From Paragorgia papillata (lineage: Eukaryota > Cnidaria > Anthozoa > Scleralcyonacea > Coralliidae), in NCBI GenBank assembly GCA_035771165.1, contig JAWNZC010000346.1, positions 62,001 through 126,000 on the forward strand: a DNA stretch of 64,000 nt. Reading direction: 5' to 3'. Positions within the stretch are counted from its first letter, which is position 1. Each line of letters begins with the position of its first letter. The notes beneath the pieces are model-generated. The model saw only the letters and a program-made list of their open reading frames with translations. It searched no databases and had not been told where the DNA came from. Positions 1-11,400 of the stretch are shown in pieces. The translations under genes were made by a program, and so were the position numbers.

Positions 1-41
1 CAAATGAGACAAACTTAATTTTTATTGCCAATACCCTTTAA
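1..41. repeat. Right end of a foldback MITE (family P1), truncated by window edge
   Basis: The first 41 bases match the right terminus of the complete copies at 11117-11591 and 62668-63150 (AGACAAACTTAATTTTTATT, then GCCAATacCCTTTA). The rest of the element lies outside the window. Confidence 0.75.
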
Positions 42-203
42 ATATTATTATTAAAATTTCAAAGATAGCTCATTTACCATACAAATGTCCTTAGTCAGGT
101 TAGTGTGCTGCCTTTGAAAAAAGGAATCTACATCATCTCATATGCAAACGCTACCACTTAGGAGCACATATGACTATGAATTTGCAAGCTTAGCTCTCCA
201 TCT

Positions 204-278
204 GAGCCTCAGTGGCTCAATGGTTAGAGCGCCTAACCAGTCATTAGGTTGCAGGTTCAAACCCTGCCTGGGGGCTCA
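204..278 (+). repeat. tRNA-like head of a SINE (possible tRNA pseudogene)
   Basis: A 7-bp acceptor stem (GAGCCTC with GGGGCTC, one G-U pair), D arm, anticodon arm (CCTAA/TTAGG) and T arm with a B box GGTTCAAACCC are all recognisable. The A box TGGCTCAATGG is also good. Base 33 is C instead of the invariant U and position 8 is A, so a functional tRNA is unlikely. The sequence is best read as the polymerase III promoter of a tRNA-derived SINE. It lies 3' of AP5Z1 exon 4 in the gene's direction. Confidence 0.6.
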
Positions 279-457
279 GAAATCTTTTCTGAGTAATTGA
301 GCTTGATGAACGTCTACCAAATGTCTGTTGCATTACACCAAGCTCACAAACGTACCACATGCATTACATGTATACATACAACTTATCAGTACACTATATT
401 GAACAAGTCAAAATATCTGCATGTGGTCAGTCAGCACTCAGCAGTGTAATCACTTAC

Positions 458-2785
458 CTTGCAAACTGTGGTACATGTGAGGCAATATGACCCAATTCTT
501 CACCCTACAACATAAGAGATCGTAACTTTATAAAATATACAGGATTTCAACCCTTTCCCATATTTGGGAGATTTCTCCTGTGACAAGTAAAATCATCTGG
601 GGGTAGAATAGAATAAGGAGTCAGATGTGTCACCCAGAAAGAATTTACAATAATACCGTAAAAAAAATCAAAATGCAGGCCTTGCCCGGAGTAAAACAGA
701 TGCACTCTATAAAAAGCACTACTCAGAGACTCAATGCGTGTGTTTCACATGCCTACTAACCTGAGCCAGACATGTGTTATATAACTACGGCACTGGCACA
801 CTGCCACGTGTTGTTTTAATTGCTTTGCAGACGACGTACTTTTATCTTTCGTTGTTTAATACCTGCTGTATGTCAACTATGCTTAAAGTGCGAACTCTTT
901 TGTAAGTTTGTTTAGGTTTGAAAACGACTTTTCCCAATTTAGTTACTTAGCGGCTGTAATGATTATACTTGACATAAACAAACCAGTCAAAGTCGACTCC
1001 CAAACATGTAACCAAGCAAAGACACAACAAGTGGATGTTTATGTTGATTATGTTTTAAATAAAAAATAGAAGACAAGAATTAAAGTTGAGGAATATGTTT
1101 TAAGAACTCAATATTTGAAGAAATACCAAATTAGAATACAGTATTTATTAAATGCATGCGCACAATCAAAGATGCACCATACATATTTTGACGCACGTAT
1201 AGATTGAGCACGTCTCTGTGCAAGGCCTGAAAATGGACTTACCTGTGCAAAAATGAGTGGAAAGACAAGTGGGAGCCAGTTAACATCAGCAGAAATGCTC
1301 GACATTTTAATACTGTATCCAACAGTTGGTGATAGATCCCGCAGTATGAGCATGGCAAGTAGACGAAGTTTTTTTGGACATTTACCAGTCTCAATAATCA
1401 TGCCTTTCATCTGCTTCATAAGCTCATCAGAAATGCTAAAAAAATATACTAAATATTATGTTGGGGTATCTAACGTATATTACAGTGGAGCCTCGCTATA
1501 ACACAGTAGTTGGGTCCTTAGTGGTGACTGCAATATAATTAAATGAAGTGCGTTATTGTGAGGTACGGCCAAATATCTCAAATATCTATATAGTAAGGAA
1601 TGGTTATCGTATTTTCTGGGTGATAACATGCATGGCTATAACCCACACAGCAACAAAAATGTCACTTTTGGAAAAATAAATCAGTGTATTACCTGCACCA
1701 TCAGATAACCCACAGCTGATAATAATAAGTTTGGGACCACAAAATTTTAAAAAAGTACAGTACTAGTAGTTGAAAGATGAAAGTAGAATCCTTGGTCTCT
1801 GGTCTTCGTGATGGCGTTGTCTTAAGAATTCAACAGATTACCCACACCACCCTATTACCTGCACTAATTATGTTTCCTACTAAAATTAAGAGATACCCCG
1901 CGGGTTACCACCCAGAAAATACAGTAATTGAAACACTTCATGTTAGTGACCATTAAGTGCAGGGGGTACTCCTATATATGATTAATATGGGGAAGTGCCA
2001 CTGTTCAGTGAGATGTGGTATTCAGCTATTCTGTTTCTTGGTCTGGAAAAGGGTCACGTTTTCTAGGATGCTAGTTATTTACTGCAAACAAACATGTTAA
2101 GAAGCCAGTGATGTGCAGAAACTTAATACGTAAAGTCGCTTAAAGTTGTCAGTCATCTTGTTCCTTGGTCTGGAATAGGGTCACAAATCAATTTCTTAGT
2201 CTGGAACAGGGTCAGGGTTTAAAAGGTTAAGTGGTACACCCCCATCCTGAATTCTGGGGAGTACCCCTGGGCCATTAAGTCACATTACAACCAAATAAAA
2301 AGAAAATGGCCTTATTAAAAGGCAAGGTTTTAATAAGGTTTTAAGAGCTGTGAAATATAATTTAGAATTGAAGTTTAGAATTATTAAGTTGCCTCATACT
2401 TTTCCACGTGTGAAAAAATGCCATCATTACATATTTTACTCTGAAAACCTCCCTGAAAAGAACAGTTTATTCTTTCGTCATGTAAAAGACGGAATTAAGT
2501 TCAGCATACCTTCTTCGTTTTATCCTGCACGCCAGGTAACGATAAAGATCTCTTAAAACAACACAGCATTCTGGTCCTCTTTTGCCAGACGCAATGTTGG
2601 TCATGGTTTCACGGCAATGTGCTGCAAATTCTTGATCCGAGAAAGCCCTATTATAACCAAAACATATCTAAAATAATAAGTAAGTTCCCTGTCGAGAATA
2701 AGGTACTTCTAAATATCCCAAAAAATGAAAAACAATACCTGCTTTGCAGCACCAAAATATCCTCAGACGTTTTTAATACCGCCAT
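458..2785 (-). CDS. AP5Z1: AP-5 complex subunit zeta-1, 5' part (first four coding exons)
   Basis: AP5Z1 (SPG48) is the zeta subunit of the AP-5 adaptor complex, which works with SPG11/SPG15 in late endosome-to-Golgi retrieval. Exons are 2739-2785, 2510-2647, 1243-1435 and 458-504. All have GT-AG borders, and the phases join into one frame starting MAVLKTSEDILVLQSR at the ATG at 2785. The third exon carries a helical segment containing KCPKKLRLLAMLILRDLSP and ending in PLIFAQ. From memory this aligns with the human N-terminal region that has LPACPEQLQVL, AILREMSP and SVLLAQ. The exon-2 acceptor at 2648 was chosen because it alone keeps phase with exon 1. The remaining 3' exons lie beyond the left edge. 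Transcription runs in the same direction as the REXO5-like gene upstream. Family assignment is fairly firm. Exact splice sites are inferred. Confidence 0.8.
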
Positions 2786-3430
2786 TTTGTTTTGACCTTT
2801 GAATTCCCGGAAATCGAATATTGCACCCCCCCTGCCCCAATTCCATAACCAATAAAAACGCGCGAAAATTTTAACCAATAGGAACACAGAAGTCTTTAGT
2901 GGTTCCCAGACTCCCACTTCGTATCCGTCACGGAGGGTTGTGGCCAGGTTTAGGGCCACCAGGGGGTTGTATGATTTAGGGTTGCCGGCGGGGGGTTGTG
3001 GTTAGAGCAGTAGCGTGACTTGCACCAAGGACAAAATAAGCATACATGAAGTAGTCTCCCGTGTGATAAATTTGATTGGCTAACAATCCAAATAACTATC
3101 CAAATATCGCTGTATATTTGCATGCGTTATTTGGACAGTTTTTAATGCAGTTGTATAATAAATCATCATACATAACAAGAGACTATGCTGATGTTACGGA
3201 ACGCTGGCAATCGTAAATGGAGGATTACTTGGGAATGTCGCGCAATGTTAGAGAATTCATTCTGTGCAGTGTTTTGGAATGTAGTCGTAACGTGGGAGAA
3301 AAACGAAAATTAAGTAGGCTTGAGATCCCTTATTTTACAAATATGAACAAATTACCCTTCACCCTCTGCGACCAGAGCTCTGCTACCACCGTAGATTAAT
3401 TTCGAAAGTAACGGGCCCCGCAACCTCGTG

Positions 3431-3821
3431 CCCAGGGCCATTTGTAGGGAAATGGGCCAAGATGGCGGGAACAAATGGCCCTGGTGAAGGCTGGGCAATC
3501 TCAGCCTCTGATTGGTCAAGAGCTTATTGCATGAATTAGACGGTTTGATTTTGTAATTTTTTTTAAAAATTGTATTTTGACCTTGTAAGGTTGGTCTTGC
3601 CCACGGCGTGGGAAATTATATTTTAAACCATGCAATAATTAGGTGTAATTAGGTAAAATTACTGTGTAAAGGAACGAGTTCTAGTTAAAAAAAATGCGCA
3701 ATATACTGCGCATTTTGAGCTAGCCTCCACCAGGCCATTTCACCATTTCACTGGGCCATTTGTTCCCGCCATTTTGTTTTTATTCGCCATCTTGGCCCAG
3801 TTCCCTACAAATGGCCCTGGG
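3431..3821. mobile_element. MITE with about 35-bp terminal inverted repeats
   Basis: The ends CCCAGGGCCATTTGTAGGGA and the inverse TCCCTACAAATGGCCCTGGG match. Identity continues inward through GGGCCAAGATGGCG. A second inner pair of ACAAATGGCCC-like repeats lies at 3470-3480 and 3750-3765. No transposase is present. Confidence 0.7.
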
Positions 3822-3867
3822 TACGAGGAGATCAGTGGTTGCGGCCCCCGTTAAATTTAGCAGCCCT

Positions 3868-4400
3868 TGGGGGCCGCTACTTTCGGGGGGGGCGCTACTT
3901 TCGGGGGGGCCGCTACTTTCGGGGGGTCGCTACTTTCGAGTGGTTGAAATACGTTAAGAAATATCAAAAGTCTCCGTTCATTTAACTACACCATCGGTCA
4001 ATCTTATGATGTAGATGACGTAATGTTTTACGACAGCAGCGATGATGACCTTGACATGATTGTCGGCGGCGATGGTGGCAACTTATAAAGAGAGAACATG
4101 TTGTAAATATTGAAAAATTAAAGACGAACACGTGCTTTCATCGAACAGAAATGTCGATAATCGAAAAAACATACATTACTAGCTTTAAGTTGATTGTTAA
4201 AGTTTTAATACGAACATTACTTTTTTCAGTGGATAAACATGTATTTGAAACATTAAAAAAACGCGCCACATTCGAATGGGCCGCTACTTTCGGGGAGGGG
4301 GGGGGGGGCAGAGGGGGCGCTACTTTCGGGACATTTTAGAAGTGTCACAAATTCAACGTTACTTTCGGGGGGGCCGTTACTTTCGGGGGGCCGTTACTTT
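3868..4400. repeat. Element bounded by direct CGCTACTTTCGGGGGG arrays
   Basis: The left block (3868-3940) has four copies of GGCCGCTACTTTCGGGGG. The right block (4278-4400) has four more, drifting to CCGTTACTTT. The unique centre between them has no clear coding content. G-rich runs in the same orientation could form quadruplexes on the plus strand. Confidence 0.6.
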
Positions 4401-4491
4401 AACTACCTATGTTGAATAGATGGGGACAATTCTTCATCTGTATAGCGCTCTTTAAAATCGAAAATAAAATTTTCGCGGAAAATAATTCCAC

Positions 4492-4985
4492 ATTACCCTG
4501 CAAGCAGAGCCTTCTTTTCCTTATTTCTTCGCTGAGAGAGAGGAAGAAAAGTAGGCTCTGCTGTATTCGTGACTGGTTTCCATTGCGCATGCATGTCAGT
4601 TGATTGGTTACAATCTCGAACCCAGTCCCAATCAGAGCAGAAAACAAAACGAGAACCGGTTAAACGGTTCTTAAAAGGGTTACTTCGTCCTAAAGGCTGA
4701 TTTCCAATCAGTGGAATTTTGCGAGCTGGCGGAATTTTTCTTTGTCTTTCGTGCTCTGAATTAGATTAGTTCCGCTCGAGAGCTCATAAGACAAAGAAAA
4801 ATTCCGCCCGCTCGCAAAATTCCACTGACTGGAAATCAGCCTTAAATCTTGGAAGCGTGAAAGTCAGTGTAAAGCGTAAGAGCGCGAAGCCAAACACGAA
4901 TACAGCAGAGCCTACTTTTCTTCCTCTCTCTCAGCGAAGAAATAAGGTAAAAGAAGGCTCTGCTCGCAGGGTAATTCCACATTTA
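4492..4985. repeat. Two nested inverted repeats (foldback element within foldback element)
   Basis: The outer arms (about 4492-4572 and 4897-4985) share GCAGAGCCTTCTTTT..TTATTTCTTCGCTGAGAG in opposite orientation. The inner arms (4695-4755 and 4786-4845) share AAGGCTGATTTCC and GGAATTTTGCGAGC. Confidence 0.75.
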
Positions 4986-5115
4986 TGTTTGAACCCAACA
5001 GTTGTTTTCTCAGCAAACTATAGTTCATTTACAGGAGATGAAACTGAGGTTTACTGTGACTTGTTTATGAGTTTCATAAAACACAAACCACGTTTGGCTA
5101 ACTTTTCAGCTTTCT

Positions 5116-8100
5116 TTATCGTCTTACTTCTAGCTCCGTTTTCCCGTAAACTAAAACACAAATAGAAATCGTCTTAGAAATATTCTTAGAAATAAAATAT
5201 GTAGCGTTAGATGATACAGAAGGTACAGATGGGGGTTGTTGTCGATGTTGCAACTTATATTCATTACATATTCCCAACCTTTTCATATGCGACATATCTG
5301 CACTTCCCAGAAGAACAACAAACAATGTTCCTTTCTTTAAATTTTCGTAAATCTGAGATATATTCTTGTCCATTTGTTGCAGTAGAGGCTAAAATGTATT
5401 TTCAAGTGAACTATTAATTATTAAAAATTATTATTATTATTATTATTATTTTTATTTAAGGAGGATAAGTTTTTCAGCAGAGCTGGTGGGGTCTTCCATT
5501 TACAACTAAGACCTATAGGTGTTGATTTTACGGATGGAGGAAAACCGGAGAACCCGGCGAAAAACCCTCGAAGCACAGGAGAGACCAACTAAACTCTACT
5601 CACATGAGTCCCCATCCCGAGAACGGGGCTATTCCCAGACGGTCACCCATCCAAGTACTAACCCCGCCTAACCGGGCTTAACTATTGGTGAGAGGCAGCG
5701 CCCTAATAGCACACGCAAACCCGTGCTCCCCAAACGTTAGACGGATTAAAAGTTTATTTCAAAATCGAAGTTTGTGATTGTCTTTATATAAATATTATTT
5801 ACCATACCATATCACACCACACCATATCATATCACACCATACAATACCAAACCAAACCCACCATAGTACCATACCATACTTTACTTTACTTTACTTTACT
5901 TTACTTTACTTTACTTTACTTTACTTTACTTTACTTTACTTTACTTTACTTTACTTTACTTTACTTTACTTTACTTTACTTTACTTTACTTTACTTTACT
6001 TTACTTTACTTTACTTTACTTTACTTTACTTTACTTTACTTTACTTTACTTTACTTTACTTTACTTTACTTTACTTTACTTTACTTTACTTTACTTTACT
6101 TTACTTTACTTTACTTTACTTTACTTTACTTTACTTTACTTTACTTTACTTTACTTTACTTTACTTTACTTTACTTTACTTTACTTTACTTTACTTTACT
6201 TTACTTTACTTTACTTTACTTTACTTTACTTTACTTTACTTTACTTTACTTTACTTTACTTTACTTTACTTTACTTTACTTTACTTTACTTTACTTTACT
6301 TTACTTTACTTTACTTTACTTTACTTTACTTTACTTTACTTTACTTTACTTTACTTTACTTTACTTTACTTTACTTTACTTTACTTTACTTTACTTTACT
6401 TTACTTTACTTTACTTTACTTTACTTTACTTTACTTTACTTTACTTTACTTTACTTTACTTTACTTTACTTTACTTTACTTTACTTTACTTTACTTTACT
6501 TTACTTTACTTTACTTTACTTTACTTTACTTTACTTTACTTTACTTTACTTTACTTTACTTTACTTTACTTTACTTTACTTTACTTTACTTTACTTTACT
6601 TTACTTTACTTTACTTTACTTTACTTTACTTTACTTTACTTTACTTTACTTTACTTTACTTTACTTTACTTTACTTTACTTTACTTTACTTTACTTTACT
6701 TTACTTTACTTTACTTTACTTTACTTTACTTTACTTTACTTTACTTTACTTTACTTTACTTTACTTTACTTTACTTTACTTTACTTTACTTTACTTTACT
6801 TTACTTTACTTTACTTTACTTTACTTTACTTTACTTTACTTTACTTTACTTTACTTTACTTTACTTTACTTTACTTTACTTTACTTTACTTTACTTTACT
6901 TTACTTTACTTTACTTTACTTTACTTTACTTTACTTTACTTTACTTTACTTTACTTTACTTTACTTTACTTTACTTTACTTTACTTTACTTTACTTTACT
7001 TTACTTTACTTTACTTTACTTTACTTTACTTTACTTTACTTTACTTTACTTTACTTTACTTTACTTTACTTTACTTTACTTTACTTTACTTTACTTTACT
7101 TTACTTTACTTTACTTTACTTTACTTTACTTTACTTTACTTTACTTTACTTTACTTTACTTTACTTTACTTTACTTTACTTTACTTTACTTTACTTTACT
7201 TTACTTTACTTTACTTTACTTTACTTTACTTTACTTTACTTTACTTTACTTTACTTTACTTTACTTTACTTTACTTTACTTTACTTTACTTTACTTTACT
7301 TTACTTTACTTTACTTTACTTTACTTTACTTTACTTTACTTTACTTTACTTTACTTTACTTTACTTTACTTTACTTTACTTTACTTTACTTTACTTTACT
7401 TTACTTTACTTTACTTTACTTTACTTTACTTTACTTTACTTTACTTTACTTTACTTTACTTTACTTTACTTTACTTTACTTTACTTTACTTTACTTTACT
7501 TTACTTTACTTTACTTTACTTTACTTTACTTTACTTTACTTTACTTTACTTTACTTTACTTTACTTTACTTTACTTTACTTTACTTTACTTTACTTTACT
7601 TTACTTTACTTTACTTTACTTTACTTTACTTTACTTTACTTTACTTTACTTTACTTTACTTTACTTTACTTTACTTTACTTTACTTTACTTTACTTTACT
7701 TTACTTTACTTTACTTTACTTTACTTTACTTTACTTTACTTTACTTTACTTTACTTTACTTTACTTTACTTTACTATACTATACTATACTATACTATACT
7801 ATACTATACTATACTATACTATACTATACTATACTATACTATACTATACTATACTATACTATACTATACTATACTATACTATACTATACTATACTATACT
7901 ATACTATACTATACTATACTATACTATACTATACTATACTATACTATACTATACTATACTATACTATACTATACTATACTATACTATACTATACTATACT
8001 ATACTATACTATACTATACTATACTATACTATACTATACTATACTATACTATACTATACTATACTATACTATACTATACTATACTATACTATACTATACT

Positions 8101-8359
8101 ATACTATACTATACTATACTATACTATACTATACTATACTATACCATACCATACACCACACCATACTTATATTTAAATATATAATAAATAGTACTTGCCA
8201 CTACCTTCATTTTTTCATCTTTGAAATGTCTTTTTTCTAAATGCACAATTTATAATAATGAAGATAATGATGATGATGATGACTATGATTATGATGACGA
8301 TGATGATGATGATGATGATGATAATGATGATGATAATGATGATGACGATGATGATGATA

Positions 8360-8405
<46 letters not shown>

Positions 8406-11400
8406 CGACGACGACGACAACGACGATGGTGACGATACTCTCACATCAAAAATTCCCTTCTCCATTTTCCTCAGTTTTCCGAAAACAGCAACTTTACAAA
8501 CTTACTCGAGTTAACCGAATCCATACTGTGAAATTGCGCCCAAATAAAATCATACTTCGGCAAAAATTTAGTAACATTACTAACAACCTACAACCAAAGC
8601 AATAAAAACACAATAAAGTTAGTTTTGAAATATAAACATTCACAGATCGTTATCGCGATGCATTGTGTACAACACATCAACGGTAAAACTAACACCCTTA
8701 TTCTGCACTGGAACGCTAACTCCATAAGTCAGGCCCTATGAATGGATGAAGCCAAAAATCTTTAAATGTTAGTTTTTCTGAGTTTTGAGCTGAAATACTT
8801 AACGCTGAACGTTGGGCTGTATATGAAACTGAAGCTATTGAAAAATACTATTTGGTATAGAAACTTCAAGACTTTAGCTAAAAGGGGAAATAATTAAAAA
8901 ATATAAAAACAACTGCCATTTTGTTTGCCGTAGGTTACAAGATGGCAGTTGTTTTTATATTTTTTAATTATTTCCCTTTTAGCTAAAGTCCTGAAGTTTC
9001 TATAGCAAATAGCATTTTTCAATAGCTTCAGTTTCATATATAGCCCAACGTTCAGCGTTAAGTATTTCAGCTCAAAACTCAGAAAAACTACAACAAGTTT
9101 CTTAGTGTTATTTCCCAGCGAAATATGGTCGAACATTTACTACATTTTAAAAAGTTTAAAATAACGAGGAAACTTATACTATACATCAAATTGAAGCCAA
9201 TGCTATTTCTAAAAACATACGTATAAAACAATGTATTTCAATCCGTTGTTTTGGAGTAATTTGTTCTCGTCCCAAACAAAATATATGGCAGGATGAAAAG
9301 CACGGGACTGACGGAGTGATGGGAGCTACCTGCAAAGGGCCTGGCACTGGCTTCAAAATCCCCCCCCCCCTGAGTTATCGTTCCAGTCTTACTGTACCTC
9401 TTCATCAGCTGTGCAAGGCACTGCGTTACTATTGCTAGAGTATTGCTTGACATTTGAAGGTCTATCAATCATCACGCCTATTCAAGAAAAAGAGTTTATC
9501 TAAGTTTGAACATTACATAAGACCTTAGTGACTGGCCTGTGTAACAAATGTCCATCACACCGTGACGTAACTATACATCCTGACGTTTCTGTTGCCATCT
9601 TCAGATGAGAAGTTATTGGGACACATTAGAACGTTTAAAGTGGTTCTCTGGTGAAAATATTGTTGGCAATGTTTTTGCATAATCCTAAAGATGTTTTGGT
9701 AGTTAGTATAGTCGTGCAAAGTTTCATTTCAAAACTCGTTGAAGAAAAGGTGATAATTTACGTGTGAAGTTTGTATTTAAAGTGGCAAAGCTTGAGAAGA
9801 ATGAGTCGAGGAAGCCTATGACGTCATAGACTCAACAACAACAATGACCCTTTTGCTAACAACAACAATGATCTTTTGTTTTTGTTGAGTCTATGACGTC
9901 ATAAGTTCTCCTCAACTCATTCTTCTCAAACACGGCCAATTTAATGGCGGCGCTCCAAAATACAAACTTCGCACATAAAATACAACTTTGTTTTTGAGAA
10001 TTTCGAAATGAAACTTTGCTCAATTACCAACTACCATAATATCTTTACTGGGACTAATCAGAAACATCACCAACAATATTTTCATCAGAGAACCACTTTA
10101 AGCTTCACGTTTACGGGGCCGTTTACATGGACTAAAAGTTGGCTCGGGTAAGAGGGGCACCCTACCCCCCGAGACAACTTTGTCGTGTGTTTACATGAGG
10201 AATTAGATTATGACTTCTGAATCAGTTTAAGCCTGGAGGACTGGCACAGAAGCTTTTGTACTTCTTCAGGACAATTATCAGGTTTTCAACCATTGTTGGA
10301 GACCAAGACCATTTTTTTCGCTTCGTATTTGCTGCTCTATCAATTGTTTCACTTTCTGCCGCCATTTTGTTTCGCAGTTTTGCCTCGGGTAGGCGAGTCA
10401 AATTGTTTACATGGAGGGAACTTTATCTCACCCCCCAGGGTAACCCTACCTCGCAAAGAGGGTGACCCTACCCCCAGGGTAACCCTACTACCCGAGACAA
10501 GAAAGAAATTCCCCATGGAAACGCTCGCTGTCAAGACTGAGTAAAATGAACACAAAGTTGGCTCCGCCAGGGCAGCTCGGGGGGCAGGGTGACCCTTCTA
10601 CCAGGGACAACGTTTGTCCATGTAAACGGCCCCTAATAAGAGCTATAACATTAGAGTACTGTGTAGATAGTGTTCTGCAGAGACTATACTGTAGATCAAA
10701 GTGAAAAGGTGGTAAACTGCCGAGATTAGTTTTGATAACGAAATACTGACGCTTCGAGTGGAGTCCTTCATCAGAGTAAAACGTCAGTATTTCGTTCCTC
10801 ATTTTTCTAAATTCCTTTTACTTCGCTCTATACTCTTTACACCAACCTTTTTTCTTCGAGTTTTCGGAAATATAATCAAATACACTGAAAAAAAATAAAA
10901 CAACAACAAATGAATATGAAATACTATGTACACGAATATCTCAAGAGCTGTAAATAAAATATATACTAGAACTGTAAAGTTATCACACTTCGTGACTTCG
11001 TTACTTTAACCCCCTGTTCAGGTGCCCAGGCCCGAGCACTAATGTGAACGCGACTTTTTCGCGGTGCCCAACTCAAACTAATCAAAACTGGGCACCGTGC
11101 GTTGAGGTAGTAGGGACTTTAAAGGGGACTGGCATTAAAAATTAAGTTTGTCTAATTTGAAAGAACTCATAAAATTGTAATAGAAGATCCTTTACAACTT
11201 TTTCGTATCTTTCTGCGTTTTCAAGATATTTCAATTTGTTTGATATGTAAATGAGATGGTCTCTGACGTCAGGAGTGGGGTAAAATATTTTCATACAGAG
11301 CAAAATCACTCACATATCTAACATGAAATGTTCAGCGTCGCAAGGAGTTTTTATGTGCACAGTTTCAAATGATTTCGATGAACAAACTTAGAGATATAAC

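Larger units (their letters stand above)
2786..5115. other. Intergenic region between AP5Z1 start and the REXO5-like gene 3' end
   Basis: No convincing exon is seen. The region holds a 391-bp MITE (3431-3821), a cluster of TACTTTCGGGGGG repeats (3868-4400) and nested inverted repeats (4492-4985). The AP5Z1 promoter should lie just above 2785. Sequence there includes GATGGCG-like motifs and a CpG-containing stretch, but no clear TATA box. Confidence 0.5.

Noticed and set aside
204..278. Functional tRNA gene
   Set aside because: C at position 33 and A at position 8 break tRNA rules, and similar heads occur in SINEs elsewhere in the window.
5778..8240. 820-codon open frame rich in YFTLL and YTILY repeats
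   Set aside because: It is a translation of the pentanucleotide satellite, which has no stop in this frame, and lies in an intron on the opposite strand.
8221..8605. Aspartate-rich and methionine-rich open frames
   Set aside because: Both are frames of the GAT microsatellite. The true exon here (8498-8587) is on the other strand.
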